From Pagrus major (taxonomy: Eukaryota; Chordata; Actinopteri; Spariformes; Sparidae): 64,000 bases of DNA. The notes under the pieces were generated by a model. That model saw only the letters and a program-made list of their open reading frames with translations. It did no database searches and was not told the origin of the DNA. This document shows, in pieces, positions 29,544 to 40,809 of this stretch. Location of the stretch: positions 5,768,150 to 5,832,149 of the forward strand of contig NC_133238.1 of NCBI RefSeq assembly GCF_040436345.1, written 5' to 3'. Each line of letters opens with the position of its first letter. The first letter of the stretch is position 1. Both the position numbers and the translations under genes were made by a program.

Positions 29544-30936
29544 CCACGACTATCTATAGTTGGCAAGTAAAATGATCTTGGAGGCATTATTCCTATTTAA
29601 AGTGTGTGGTAGATAGTTGTGTTCGTCGTAATCAGTCACCATGTTTATATAATGATCACATTATGATGTCATAATTCTTGCCTCTTTCCTGAAAAATTCT
29701 CAGTGGCATGGCAGCCGTCGATCGAGTCAGCCCTGCAAACCCTGTTGATGGACGACCTGGTGGACAGTGGAGACCGCACCCCCCAAACACCCCGAATGCC
29801 ACCCCAGATGATGTCCCACTGCCACCAGGGTCTTTATTGTGGCATCCCATCCAGCCCAGCAGCACTGCCAGGGACTCCTGCTCAGCCTACCACTGCAACT
29901 GACGTCATTCATCATTGTGTTAACCCTAACCCCCATTTTTGTACACTCCCCTCATTTCTTTTTGTTGTCTGTGATCAGTTTGGCTGTCACGGCTCATTGC
30001 ATGAATTTCATGGCACTTTTCTTTCCAGTAAAATGTTGTTGTCCAATGTCCTTTACTCTCATGTCTTTCATGCTCTATTTATGGATTCACCACCCTCTGG
30101 ACACCGTCGTGGCCAAGACTGCCTCATCAGAATCAGAATCAGAATTCTTTTGTGTCCTGCAAATGGGGAAATTACTCAGTCATAGCAGCCAGAGGACAGT
30201 ATCACAGTTGTACAACAATAAAAGGTGACAAACAACATAATAAGAAGTTCAGCAATAGTAATGACTCGTATATACATGTCATTTACAACATGACATGGTA
30301 TCTATAATATTCTCATGTACTCATTGACTGCCATTCAAACCACATTTTTCAATCTCACTGCCATCACAGTATTGAACCATGCATTGCCCAATGTCAGCAT
30401 GTCATTTTGACGGAGAGTAGTGATACGTGACATTTTTACTGCATTCCACCAGATTCAACCATTCTCCCATTGTGGGCCAAGGCATGAAATCCTGATTGAA
30501 TGTTTGGTAGTTGCATGAGTGGGAAGTTTGAGTGATTCATGAAACACAAGGTCGGAAATACATATTGGTGTGTGGTGATTTCATGGCAGTTTTTCTGTGC
30601 GTGTACATTTTTGCCACAAAGGTGTCCAGAGGGTGGTAAACTTGAGGGGGGGACAAGGAATAACAAGGAATAACAGCTATGTTTAGTATGTCGAAGGTGC
30701 AATATGGGACAGAGAGTGAAAGAAGACAGGTTTGATGTTGTGACTTGTTAATATTATGTTCATATTATGAAAATTGTGAACACTGAATGGAATGGACTAC
30801 GAATGACAGGGGAAATACTTTTAATCAAATAAAAAACATCTCACAAATAATAATGGTGAACACAATGGTGAATAACTACAAATGATAAATTAACAATAAA
30901 TTATAAGTGATGGCCGACCGAAAGAAAATAAGACAC
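29544..30936. other. Harbinger 1 internal non-coding region
   Basis: The space between the two convergent Harbinger genes. It contains a short repeat remnant (30,124-30,270) and otherwise A/T-rich sequence. An open frame at 29,703-29,902 has no recognisable domain; a splice-acceptor-like TTCTCAG precedes it, so a small extra exon cannot be excluded. Confidence 0.5.
30124..30270. repeat. Fish retroposon tail-like fragment (AATCAG repeat)
   Basis: AATCAGAATCAGAAT followed by sequence reading like 'fraction stored at 3' tails' of common fish LINE/SINE copies (TTCTTTTGTGTCCTGCAAATGGGGAAATT). No coding part. The family is not determined. Confidence 0.4.
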
Positions 30937-32155
30937 TCAACGGTCGGCCATCCGCTCGAGCAGAGAGAACAGCCTGTCCATCCTCTCTCTGCTCGAGCGT
31001 TCCCGCTGCTCGTCCGCCTCCCTCTGCTGTCTCATGTCCTCCCGCAGGAGCTCGACCAATTCGTCATTGCTACTGCTCCTGCTCCTCCTCCTCCTCCTTG
31101 ACGGGGGCCCTGCCTCCCCTGCTCCCTCCTGGCCCGGACCCCCCTCCACCTCCTCGTCCCCCTCCTCCTCCTCCTCCTCCTCGGCCGCGTGGTCCACCGC
31201 CGCCGCACTCGGCCCTGGTGTGTCCTCCGGCAACGAGGCAATCAGGACAGGGGGTCTGATCGACGGCCTCTGTCCCAATACCTCGTCCATGTGGACAAAC
31301 CAGGGCCACGTAGCGGCGGTGGAACTCCCCGCGACCCCCTCTCCCGACGCCGGATATTTGCAGTCCTAAGGCAGTGGAAATCAATCACGTCAGCTATTTC
31401 CAGCAAAGTATTCATTGACTTGCATGGGTTAAATGAATGAAATTTAGTTTCCACATCATCATTCACACCTGCACCTACTTTGTACTTTTTCTTTAGGTTG
31501 TCCCACTTCTTCTTGGCCTGCAGGGGCTTGACCCTACCCTGCAGGCCCATTTCTTCCAGGATTGTTCTGAACACAGACAGAAACAAGAGGCATTGTGAAC
31601 ACGACCACATTCACACAGGGATGCAAAGATTTACAAGTGACAACAGGACACAGACGACTGGGTTATTCGTTATTGCCTTACCTCCATCCAACAGCGGCCG
31701 AGTTCTTCGCCCCCGTGAACAGGTGGTCATGCTGTCCACGGAGGGCGATAAGGCTGGCCGTCTGCTCCCTGCTCCCTAAGACAAGATGAAATGAAGCACA
31801 CGTGTTGTGTTGTGTCAACAGGCAAAAGGGTTCTAATGTCGCAAACATACATGATGACAATGATGATAATGAGGATGATCCTGAATTTAGCTCTTCATTC
31901 AATCCAAACGTTGGACTGGACTTTTTTTTCCGTTTTCCGTCAAACATTTCGGCAGTGACGGCATTTGAGGCTTTACATCCAACAGCATAATGCTGAGCAT
32001 GACCAGCGTCACATATTCTGACTGAATGATGGCATTTGGGGGTTTTCTGATCCCTTGATGTTTAACATGTCTGAAGTTGGGTGTTGAGATGAGTCACAAG
32101 TGTGAACACGATACTTACATGTGAATGTCGTGTCCTCTCCGCTTGGTGTCGCCAT
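30937..32155 (-). CDS. Harbinger Myb/SANT-like DNA-binding accessory protein, 4 exons
   Basis: A 215-residue protein expected to bind the transposon ends and help nuclear import of the transposase. Exons on the minus strand are 32,155-32,119 (MATPSGEDTTFT), 31,775-31,682, 31,566-31,479 and 31,365-30,937, all with GT-AG introns and a conserved frame (37+94+88+429 nt). The trihelix/SANT domain spans exons 2-4 and shows WSREQTASLIALRGQH, LFTGAKNSAAVGWR, MGLQGRVKPLQAKKKWDNLK and WPWFVHMDEVLGQRPS. A proline/acidic linker follows, then an Arg/Glu-rich coiled coil (LVELLREDMRQQREADEQRE). It is complete with no break. Confidence 0.85.
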
Positions 32156-32390
32156 CGTTACTGAGCTGCGGCGCGCAAAGGCGCTTGGGATTTATAGGGC
32201 CGCGAAGGATGGTAGCGGTGCGTCCTCCTAAACGAGGGCGGGGAAGGCTGCATTTGTGGGCTGCATGTGGCGCAGCCTACGAATTTGGACAGCCTTCGCG
32301 CAGCGTTGTGACGTAATTGGCCTTGAAATGCGCCCTTCCTGGGCTGCAGCCCCTGAATTTGGACACGGCCTTTGTCACATGTGTTCCTAC

Positions 32391-32450
32391 AGAGCTTGTG
32401 ACGAAACCAAGGCCATCAATTTAGTTTCAGATGATGAGGACACTGATGGG
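32391..32450 (+). other. Possible upstream exon of the HECT gene, split by a hAT element
   Basis: CCTACAG precedes a readable stretch (DETKAINLVSDDEDTDG) that stops at the hAT insertion and resumes after it at 33,790 (EIYPLTTQTPRD). An acidic VSDDED stretch ahead of a HECT domain fits related fish proteins as I recall them. The assignment is inference from position and composition only. Confidence 0.3.
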
Positions 32451-33781
32451 CAGAGGTGTCAAAAGTATTCACATTCATTACTCAGGTAGAAGTAAAGATA
32501 ATAGGGTTTAAAAATACTTCTGTAGTTTTTACTCAAGTAAAAGTGGAAAAGTACTGGTTTCAAAACTACTTAAAGTATGAAAAGGAAAAGTAATGTATGG
32601 GGAAAAAATGCCATTAAGGACAAAAGCTTAGGCCACGCAACAGGGGCCTATAGTGCACTACCCCACCTCCCCAAAAAAACATTTTTCTAAAGGCCATAAT
32701 GACTATAATGTTATATTAAAATGTTAATGTTGAAAAATTTGGGATGCACTAGGCTACCTGTTTCAGCCTCATATATGCCCATTGTAAATGAACGCATTTT
32801 AGTATAATGCAAATACATTAAAGAGCCATATATGTGTACTACTGAGCATTAACATCTGTGACATTTTGCTCGAATTCTCTTGAGTCTCTGCCATGGACAT
32901 CTTCGTACTAGGCTACATACATAAAGTCTGCTATGTCCTTGCTGGAGTGTGACGTGATTTGTGTCATGTACAGGGGCGATGGATCGCGTACAAACCAATA
33001 GGGTGTCGGACAGGGTTGGAATTTCGTCATTTTAGGGGCAAGGCCATTTGGCCTTCACTTTTTTTTTTTTTTTTTTTTTAGGGGCACCAAGGCAGGGCAC
33101 AAAGTCCATTGAGTAAAATTCGATGGTTTTACCTTTCAGATTGATACCATAACATCCTAATTTATAATAAGACATGGATTATGTATTAAAACATTTTTTA
33201 ATACCAATATCAAGTTAATGTTACATTAGAAAACAGTTTTTTTTAAAGTACATCCAAAAAAGAGTGTAAAAGAGTGTAATTTACACAGAAAGCCGGTGCC
33301 GCGGCTCCAAAAGAGGCGTGACGGTACATGTCATGATGATGACGTGTGTGTTTTTTTCAAAGTGTTTCCCCCGGTGTCCTCCTGTTTATAATCATACGGA
33401 TTCTGTTATAATGTGTTGTGATTGGGATCCTGACCCACCAAACATCCTGGAAAATGACAAAGTTACATTTTTCTCTTCATTACATAATCGCCATCAGTAA
33501 ACGGGACACTGTCTGACTCTATCACTTGCGGGGAGGGAGGCTGGTTATGGGGGAAAGTTCACTGAAGTCTTCACCACGACAAACAGTCAGCGAAATTTCA
33601 CGAGTAACGAGGCTATTTTTAAAATGTAAGGAGTAGAAAGTACAGATAATTGCGTGAAAATGTAAGGAGTAGAAGTAACAAAGCCGGCTGAAAAATAATT
33701 ACTCCAGTAAAGTATAGATACCCCAAATTTCTACTTAAGTAAGGTAACAAAGTATTTGTACTTCGTTACTTGACACCTCTG
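32451..33781. mobile_element. Non-autonomous hAT element, 1.33 kb
   Basis: Terminal inverted repeats start CAGAGGTGTCAAAAGTA at the left and CAGAGGTGTCAAGTAACG at the right (inverted). They are flanked by an 8-bp near-duplicate: CTGATGGG (32,443-32,450) and CCGATGGG (33,782-33,789), one mismatch. Subterminal regions are rich in ACTCAAGTAAAAGT-type words typical of fish hAT derivatives. There is no transposase. The interior includes a poly(T) run at 33,060-33,079. Confidence 0.88.
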
Positions 33782-33789
33782 CCGATGGG

Positions 33790-34415
33790 ACAGAGATATA
33801 CCCTTAACGACGCAGACACCAAGAGATTAAAAGGTACTTCAAAAAAATCCTTCTTAAAGTTCAGGTAATTGTTAATTGTTAATAAACTGTTGAATGATGT
33901 GAATCCTGCAGAGCTAAATCAGGCAGACAACACAAGCTGTGCCAATCCTGATCAGCTGATCAGTCACATGCTCTCCTCATCTGATTAGGGTGGGATATTT
34001 AAACCCCCTGCTTACCTGTTCATGACTACTACTACTCTGCTGTCACTGCCACTCTGCTTCTGCAATCACTGCCGCTCTGTTGCCACTGCTGCTACTGCTC
34101 ATTGCTGCTGCTCTGGCTTCCCATGAGGTGTTTTAATCTCAACACCTCCCCAGCATACTCCTGTGGACTCTGTTTCTAAAATTCCCTACATCCCCTACAG
34201 GGCTCTGCTATTGATTCCCTGTAATCATTGTGATCATTTTTCAGGAAATGAATAACTTGAGACAGAGCCAGATGCCAAACCTGCTTCAGCCATGCTATAA
34301 TTATTTATGCTCTGCTTCAGCTATGCAAAATGTTTAGGCTCAATAGAAAATATTGAACTCAATCCAGAGTTGTCTGACTGAAATGTATTTTTTTCTTTTT
34401 TCCCAATATTATAAG
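33790..34415. other. Non-coding stretch upstream of HECT exons
   Basis: Holds possible remains of the split exon (to about 33,830), then (CTG/CTA)-rich imperfect repeats near 34,025-34,120. A TATA-like GGATATTTAAACCCCC at 33,992 could belong to an old promoter or LTR-like repeat; this is not certain. Confidence 0.4.
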
Positions 34416-36633
34416 CATTGCTGACGTCATCCAAAGCATAGCTAAAAGGGTGGATGAAGCAGCAATTTTCAGCATCTGCATGACCAGGGACCAGATGCTG
34501 GATAGAGGCATGAAACAGTGGCAGCGACAAAAGAAATCTTCTCCCAAAAATCCCCTCAGAGTTTCATTTATAGGAGAGGCTGGTATTGACAGTGGGGCTC
34601 TGAGAAAGGAATTTTTAACTGGTATGTTTTTCTTTTTTGACCTTCAAAATAAATGTGTGGTGACATGTCATCAGTCTTAACAAATTTTGGTTATATTGGT
34701 CATGTAGATGATCGTTACTTCCATATTCTATGCTGACCAATTTGTAGCTCCCTTTTCTGAAAAGAAATGCTGGCAGGGATAGAGAGGAGGTGGCAAAGTA
34801 CCAAAGTACTCAATGACAGACTTTGAAAAATACAACTTCAAGTAGGTTGTAAAAAAGAGGCCTATAAAGTGAAACTACAGCAATGCTTTTCTATACACTC
34901 AGTCTTTTCACATTCACATGGATACTCTTGTAAGAAGTATATTATTTCAAAAAGATTAACATTAACTGTTGTCATTTTAACATCTTTCAGATTACCCATT
35001 GTGCAGTCATTTTAACATCTTTCAGATTACCCATTGTGCAGTATTATTGTATAAGTAATAGCATGTTTTTTTTTTTGTTTTGGGATCACAGGACTGTTGG
35101 AGAGATATTTGCCGTCAGTCTTGCACAGGGTGGACCACCACCAAACTTTTTAATGCAGTGGTGTTACGGGTACATATCCACTGGAGAACTTGACCAGGGA
35201 TCAATAACTGAAAAGGACGTTGCGGACGCTGAGCTGATGGAACTAATAAAAAAAGAGGTAGCTCATTTAAATGTGGGAAAAATGCATTCTGAATCATTTC
35301 ATGTTTAGGTTTTGTATATTGTTGTGATATCATTATTACTTATGTACTTTTCAAAGATTGAGGCAGCTGACAATGAAACCCTGATGGAGTGCACGGACAG
35401 GATCTTATCATGTGGACGCACAGGGCCTGTGTCCATCCACAGAAAGGAAGACATTGTGCGGTAGGACATTTCTTTCAGTGTAGGTTCAACTTCTAGGACT
35501 GTACTTTTTTAAACTGTATTCAATTTGCTATTTTTGTTACAGCTCTGTAGTCCTACACTCTACAGTGAGGTTACTTCCCATGCTGCAACAAATCTCCTCT
35601 GGAATGAAACTATATGACCTCCTCAGCTTGGTCCAGCAAGAAAAGGACATCTGCAGACAGCTCTTTGTTCCTGGATCTTTTTGCACGGCAAATAATACAT
35701 AATGTCCATTAAAAGATAATCTGCATTGAATCATTTAAGAAATATTTTTCAAAATGAACTTTCATGACTTTCTTCTTTTTTGAAAACTTAAGGTGGATGC
35801 TGACTTTCTAGTGAAGTCACTGTCACCTGTCTTCAGTGAGATGGGTACAATGAGGCATCAGAGAGAGTCCACAGTCGTCAACTTTCTGCAGGACTTTGTA
35901 CAAGACATGGAGGATGAAGGTGAATAATTTGTTAAAATTAAAAATGTTGCTTCACCTTGAAAACTTACAAAGTACAGTTTATAAGAAGTTATTTATTCTT
36001 GGAGAAAAAGCAAATAATTGGGGGATTACATATATTTTCAAGTCTTTTACTTATCAATCATCATCAATATTTAGATGATAATCGTATTAGCTGTGGTGTT
36101 GCTTAAACTATGATGTGTTTTTTTAATCGCCAATGCAATCATAACACTTCCTGTTTCTACATCAAAAAAGGATCTTTAATTTGATTGAAAAGTTCTTATT
36201 GACAAGTAACAATACTTGTAATGAGCCTTAAAATGAACTTGGCTAACAATGTTTTCATATCACTTTTTCAGCAGAGGATGAAAACAACAGAGAAGACATG
36301 CCTGAAGAGACTATGGGTGAAGATGAAAATGTTGACGAGGCAGAAAAACAGAAAAATGACATGCATATTAATGTTGACAAGTTCTGCCAGTGGCTGACAG
36401 GACAGTCTCATATCCCATTAAGTCACGCAGAACGGGAAGATTTCAAAATAGTCATGGAATTTGACCATGACTGCTAGGTTCGTTCTGGTGCAAATCATAC
36501 CATCTGCTATCCTGTGATTAATGCATGTTCCCGCTCAGTGACATTCCCAGTTGCACACCTGAGTACATATGCACAGTTCAAAACTGTACTCTCTCAGGCC
36601 ATTGTCCATGGCTATGAATTTAGCTGCTATTAA
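34416..36633 (+). pseudogene. HECT-domain E3 ubiquitin ligase-like gene (G2E3-like), broken
   Basis: This resembles the HECT ligases annotated in fish as G2/M-phase-specific E3-like, which pass ubiquitin from an E2 through a catalytic cysteine. Exons seen are 34,416-34,621 (RVSFIGEAGIDSGALRKEF, the HECT N-lobe entry), 34,765-34,841, 35,092-35,257 (TVGEIFAVSLAQGG), 35,357-35,460, 35,543 to about 35,680, 35,793-35,919 and 36,272-36,633. Most are bounded by GT-AG sites. The second exon has lost the frame between EMLAGIERR and GGKVPKYS. The last exon has an in-frame TAG at 36,475-36,477, after which the frame continues through NACSRSVTFPVAHL, where C is the likely catalytic cysteine, to a TAA at 36,631. 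No clear donor was found after the fifth exon. Confidence 0.75.
34971..35040. repeat. Perfect 35-bp tandem duplication in an intron
   Basis: Two exact adjacent copies of the 35 bp beginning GTCATTTTAACATCTTTCAG, each containing a potential acceptor-like TTTCAG. They lie in the intron before the TVGEIFAV exon. Confidence 0.95.
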
Positions 36634-36638
36634 GATGG

Positions 36639-37530
36639 TTAAGTTTGTGTCCGCAGTCGTTTTATATGTTCATAGCAGACAATGTATAGCTGTTCATCGG
36701 TAAAATTTGGGTCAGTAGGATCAATTAAAGTTTGGAGTTTATCCATCTCCTCCTCCGTCAGAGGGCACTCGTATTCAGGCAAAACAACGCCAGTTTCAGA
36801 GTCATTGCCATTGTAGTCAACCACGGTCTCCCAATCAATGTCTGGCTCTTGAAGGTCCTATAAATGTATCAAAAGAAAGTATTTCAGTTTATACAAGATC
36901 ATTACAGATTATATGGTTATGTTATTTACTGTACATTCAAGGTATCTTTGCCTATTAAACTAAATTCAATCCTTGTGTTTTGGGTGTTTTTTTTATCCAG
37001 AAACGTACTGTAGAGAAAACACTTACTGCAAGGTTCTCAGAATGGACATTGCTGTTGTTCAGCATCTGTCCAGTTTCCCACATCTGTATCGGACTCCGGT
37101 TTCCCGCAGTGCGGAGTGGATGGTGGTTCCAGCCTTCAGTGAAGATCTCCAAATCTTTTTTGAGTCTTTGAAGAAATGCGTAATGGACACAGAATATGTC
37201 GTCTGTACACGAGATGTCCAGGAAGTAATTTTCTTCAAGAGAGTGTAGAAGGTTGTAATATTTTGATGATACAGAGATCCACACATCTTGCCATAACCGC
37301 TCTATCCTATGGAGGGTCACGACAACAACAAAAAAATTGCATTACCATGAAGGAAAACATGATATTGTGTTAATATGTGAAAGACAGAGTGATTGTACCT
37401 TTGATTGTGGACACTTTTTCCCCGAGATGAAACTTCCCCGATCGTTGCCACAGACAGTGAACATAAACCGGGCAATGTCCACATTCTCCACTCCCTGGTC
37501 AGCTCGTACTCTGAAATCACAGTTATGGAG
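36639..37530 (-). pseudogene. Integrase-core (DDE) transposase fossil, C-terminal half
   Basis: This belongs to the multi-copy fish 'integrase core domain' proteins, which I believe are IS3EU-like DNA transposon transposases; the family is recalled, not searched. At least three minus-strand segments are visible: RVRADQGVENVDIARFM with the second catalytic Asp, then RIERLWQDVW with the catalytic Glu leading to EGWNHHPLRTAGNRSPIQMW, then an acidic C-terminus (YECPLTEEEMDKLQTLID). The N-terminal half with the first Asp is not in the window. The copy is broken (one or two breaks). It converges on the HECT gene, and the stop codons are 5 bp apart. Confidence 0.7.
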
Positions 37531-37600
37531 GAATTAACAGAACAATTGAATTTTCTTTGTAAGGTTTTGAAGGTTTTGTAACCTATTACACTACACAATA

Positions 37601-38085
37601 AGTATTGTCAATATTGATAAATGTGCCCAATAATCTAATTTTGTGTTGATTTCTTTAAAGTCCCCTTTTCTAGTTACAGCTAAAAACATGTAGTGTGAGG
37701 CAAAAAAAAAATTCCACAAGTAAGGACTATGAGTGAAGAACGTCTGAAGTGTGTCTGTATGGAGAAATACACTCCTAAATAAACATTTAACTTTGTTGGG
37801 AACACAACCATATAAAGTGGGGGCAAAGTAGCTCCTTTCAGTATTTCTTATGCGACACTGGAAAGTACAATTGAGTCACATTAAAGAGAAGTAAGCTCTA
37901 CCAAAAGTCTTTTCTGTGAAGGTAAATAGTTAAAGCAGAGACAGGTGGCTACTCACAAGTTTGCTGGCTGAGTAAGCAGCCCCTGTGACCGTGACAGTGA
38001 GGGCCAGTCCGTGTCACCCGGCAGGTGCACGGTGGATGACAGAGAAATTACAAGTACGGTAATAATGCCCGGTCAACCACACAGT
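37601..38085. other. Gene-poor stretch with one exon-like segment
   Basis: Mostly A/T-rich. On the minus strand, 38,038-37,960 reads VHLPGDTDWPSLSRSQGLLTQ and is followed by a donor-like CTTGTGAGTAG. It could be a 5' exon of the integrase-core gene, but nothing confirms this. Confidence 0.3.
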
Positions 38086-38087
38086 CA

Positions 38088-39045
38088 TTAAGCATTTATG
38101 TAGATGTAGCGGGGAGGCTTGTCAATGTATTTCCGCGGTTCATCAGCTGAGCGTAGCCACTTCTTTTCCCCACCGGAAAGTGTGATGCGGAACCGCACAG
38201 GGCACAGCAGAGATGGCCAGAGTCCGCGGTTGTATAGCTCCGTCATTACCTCCCTGTACTCGGAATGCTGGCTCAAAACTTCAGGGCAGTAATCCTCCAC
38301 AATACGAATCTGTTGCCGCGGTAATCCAGCTTCCCTCTCGACCTAGCCTCCCGGATCAGAAGATTTTTTATCTTGTAGTGGTGCAGACGGATGATGACTG
38401 GGCGCGGTCTCTGTCCCGGGGCTGGTTTAGCTGCTAGGGAGCAATGGGCTCGATTGATCTCCGTCGGGGAAGAGAGCGTCCCCTCTCTGAAAACCTCGCA
38501 CAGCAGACCAGAGAAGAAGTCTGTTGGGTGCCCGCCTTCGACCGATTCCGCCAGACCCAGGATGCATAAGTTTTGCTGCCTGCTCCGACCTTCCAAGTCC
38601 GCGACTTTACCCGTTAGCTTGGAGTTGTTTTCATGGAGGCTGGAGCAGATATTTTCAAGTTCACTGACTCGCTGGCTCAGGTCATCTGAAGCAAGCTCTA
38701 GAGAGGGCAGGTGTTGACCGTGATCCTCCACTGTCGACCGGACTTACTCAAATTTGGTTTCCAGTAGGCTAAATGAGGTCCTGAAGTCAGCTGCTAGTGC
38801 CTCGTGGAGCTGGTCGAGTAACACGGAGATAGCCTCCATTGTTATGCTAGCCGCCGAGTCGTCTTTTTTCCCAGATTTGCCACTCTTTGATGCCATTTTA
38901 CGACAAAAGTAGTCAAAGGATAGGATGGGTGTTCTGTGTAACACTTTGGAATTTGTCGAATTAAGAGGTAAAGGAGTGAACAAAATGAAAAGTAAGCTGG
39001 AGCGCAAATTCTTGTGTCTACTCCATGTGGCTGCCAACCGGAAGT
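38088..39045 (-). pseudogene. L1-clade LINE ORF1 fossil (5' end of an L1)
   Basis: Minus-strand remains of an L1 ORF1 RNA-binding protein. After a leader containing CCGGTTGGCAGCCACATGG comes MASKSGKSGKKDDSAASITM, then a coiled coil (DDLSQRVSELENICSSLHEN), the RRM-like region (LEGRSRQQNLCILGLAESVE) and the C-terminal domain (YCPEVLSQHSEYREVMTELY). An in-frame TAA at about 38,750 separates the N-terminus from the coiled coil, and another frame change lies near 38,290. ORF2 is absent. The copy is cut off after ORF1, which is unusual for target-primed insertion and suggests later deletion. Confidence 0.8.
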
Positions 39046-39072
39046 CCAGGAACCCTGTTTTGTGGGGGGGGG

Positions 39073-39414
39073 AGTGTGATGGCCTCAGGGTTGGTCCTAC
39101 TCTGTCCTCTGTTGGCTGTGTCTTTCCTTGGTTTCAGGAAGTTGATGGGTGGAGCTGGGTCCTCAGTGATGCAACACACCTGAGCAGGCTGGGCTCAGGT
39201 GGCTATAAACCAGACCTGCAGGATCCTCTCACTCTCTTACCCTGACCTGCCGACTGACATTATTATTTGTTTCTATTTTGTGTTCCAAACACTGATCAAC
39301 TGATAGACATAATTATATTGCTTATTTCATTTAGTTAATTAAAACCTTTTACATTATTTACAGACTATGTGTGGTCTCCCTCTTTTGTCACATACTGTTG
39401 AGCCAGGTTGTGAC
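39073..39414 (+). mobile_element. Possible solo LTR
   Basis: A ~340-bp block bounded by TGTGATGG and GTTGTGACA, with a TATA-like GGCTATAAACC and an AATTAAAA signal downstream, which is an LTR-like order. No flanking duplication was found and no internal coding region is adjacent. It is an old relic; the family is unknown. Confidence 0.35.
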
Positions 39415-39448
39415 ACCTATACCAAGCAGACTCCATCCTGGCCAGAGG

Positions 39449-40809
39449 ACCAATATGGCATCAGCACCTAATCAAGCCAACCAGAGGAATGCTGTCCGGT
39501 TTGATCTTTTGGAAGATCTACAGATGGACCGGTTACAGTTCAGTAGACAAATCCTGCAAAAATAGCTTTTCCACCAATCAGCTTGAGTATGTATTTGCCT
39601 TTCCCGGAAAGAAGATCTTTGAGGTGATATTCACCACCACGCAACACTATGAAAGTTGCCTCGAGAAGTTTGAGAACAAGAAAAAGCACCATGCACCAAG
39701 TTTCAAGAAGATCATCTTATACCCTGAGCAGAGAGACCTGAAAACTGTCCATGTCATGATCTTTTCTGAGAGAGTCAGAAAACAAGATGTTGGAATCAAG
39801 ACCGGCACCAGACAATTCCAGGTTCGTCTCATAAGACGACAAGGGGTCATCCAGTATCTTCCAGGCTTCAGAGGGTCTGTATTCTACGCTGGTCAGCCCA
39901 AAGAATGCCGAAATGCGGCAGCCTAGAACACCTGGCTGCTGCATGCACCATGGACATTGCAGGAACTGCAAAGCCATAGACCACACAACAACACAATGTC
40001 CAACCCCGGTGAAATGCAACGTCTGCTTCTCAGCCAACCATCACTTTAAAGACTGCCCTCAAGCGTATTCCAACCATGTGAAACTATCCACACTCAGATC
40101 AACTGTATCTTTAAGCCAGGAACACATGGTTTGTGTGTGGAATGGGCACCTGATTGTCAACAGGGTTTTCACCCAAGTGCAGCAGCCACCAAGCACTGCC
40201 CTCCAAAAGCTAAGTGAAGAGCCGGTGCTGGACCTGGAGGAGGAAGTCCAAGAGGGGGCACAAGTGTTGGACTGGAGCGCTGAGCTATCTGAGGTTGACG
40301 AAGTGTCCAACTCCTCTGCCTCCACAATGGGCCTCCCTGCCTTGCTTCAAGCCGACGACCCTGCCAAACCTGACTCCAGCTCAAAGATGGAGATGACACT
40401 GATGACACTACAGGAGACAGGGAACCGCCTGGATAACCTGCTGGCGAGCATCCCCCCCCCTCACGCAGCTACTGGGAAACAAGAGCCAATGGCAGATCTG
40501 GTCTTCCAGGAGGTAGAGGGTTCATCATCCCTGCTACCAAGCATCAGTATCCACCCGGGACCAGACTCATCTGCCTCCTCATCAGTTAACAGCCAACACC
40601 TGATGTCGACATCTGCAGTCAATCTTGCAGCAGTGTCAGATCTCAACTCCCAAACTTCCATAGAACAGGCTGAAGAAGCCCCCCAGTCCACACGCCTCTT
40701 TGCTTCTTCCCATCACCAACCCCTTGGTACCAGGCACATTGGGCTCTCTTTCAAGAAAATGCCAAAATGAGTCCCCCATATCAGGTGAATCTTCCCCCTC
40801 GACCTCTTC
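39449..40809 (+). pseudogene. Second Tx1-like LINE, ORF1 (CCHC gag-like) fossil
   Basis: This is distantly related to Keno ORF1. It starts MASAPNQANQRNAVRFDLLE, and MDRLQFSRQILQK matches Keno's MSRLDFSRKLIQK. The body (KKIFEVIFTTTQHYESCLEK, GVIQYLPGFRGSVFYAGQPK) leads to zinc knuckles (CRNCKAIDHTTTQC, CNVCFSANHHFKDC) and a long Ser/Glu-rich tail. There is a stop after ILQK and at least two frame changes (near 39,565 and 39,915). The 3' part is displaced to 44,384 by the CACTA-like element; an ORF2 start-like MAPLSIASIN follows at 44,594. Confidence 0.75.

Larger units (their letters stand above)
28440..32380. mobile_element. PIF/Harbinger DNA transposon 1 with two genes
   Basis: This is an autonomous-type Harbinger with a DDE transposase gene (+) and a convergent Myb/SANT accessory gene (-), both readable without breaks. 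The right end is probably near 32,375-32,380, in a GC-rich stretch ending GAATTTGGACACGGCC. No matching inverted left end was found; the transposase 5' leader runs into the microsatellite and unassigned repeat. The left boundary is therefore approximate, and the element may be immobile despite intact genes. Confidence 0.75.

Noticed and set aside
29703-30185. Third gene of Harbinger 1 (160-codon ORF)
   Set aside because: No domain and Pro/Ser-biased composition. At most a small 3' exon; the two known Harbinger genes are already accounted for.
30910-30951. Hairpin ATGGCCGACCG...CGGTCGGCCAT as a regulatory element
   Set aside because: One arm is the stop-proximal coding end of the SANT gene. 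Without related copies to compare, the pairing cannot be told from chance.
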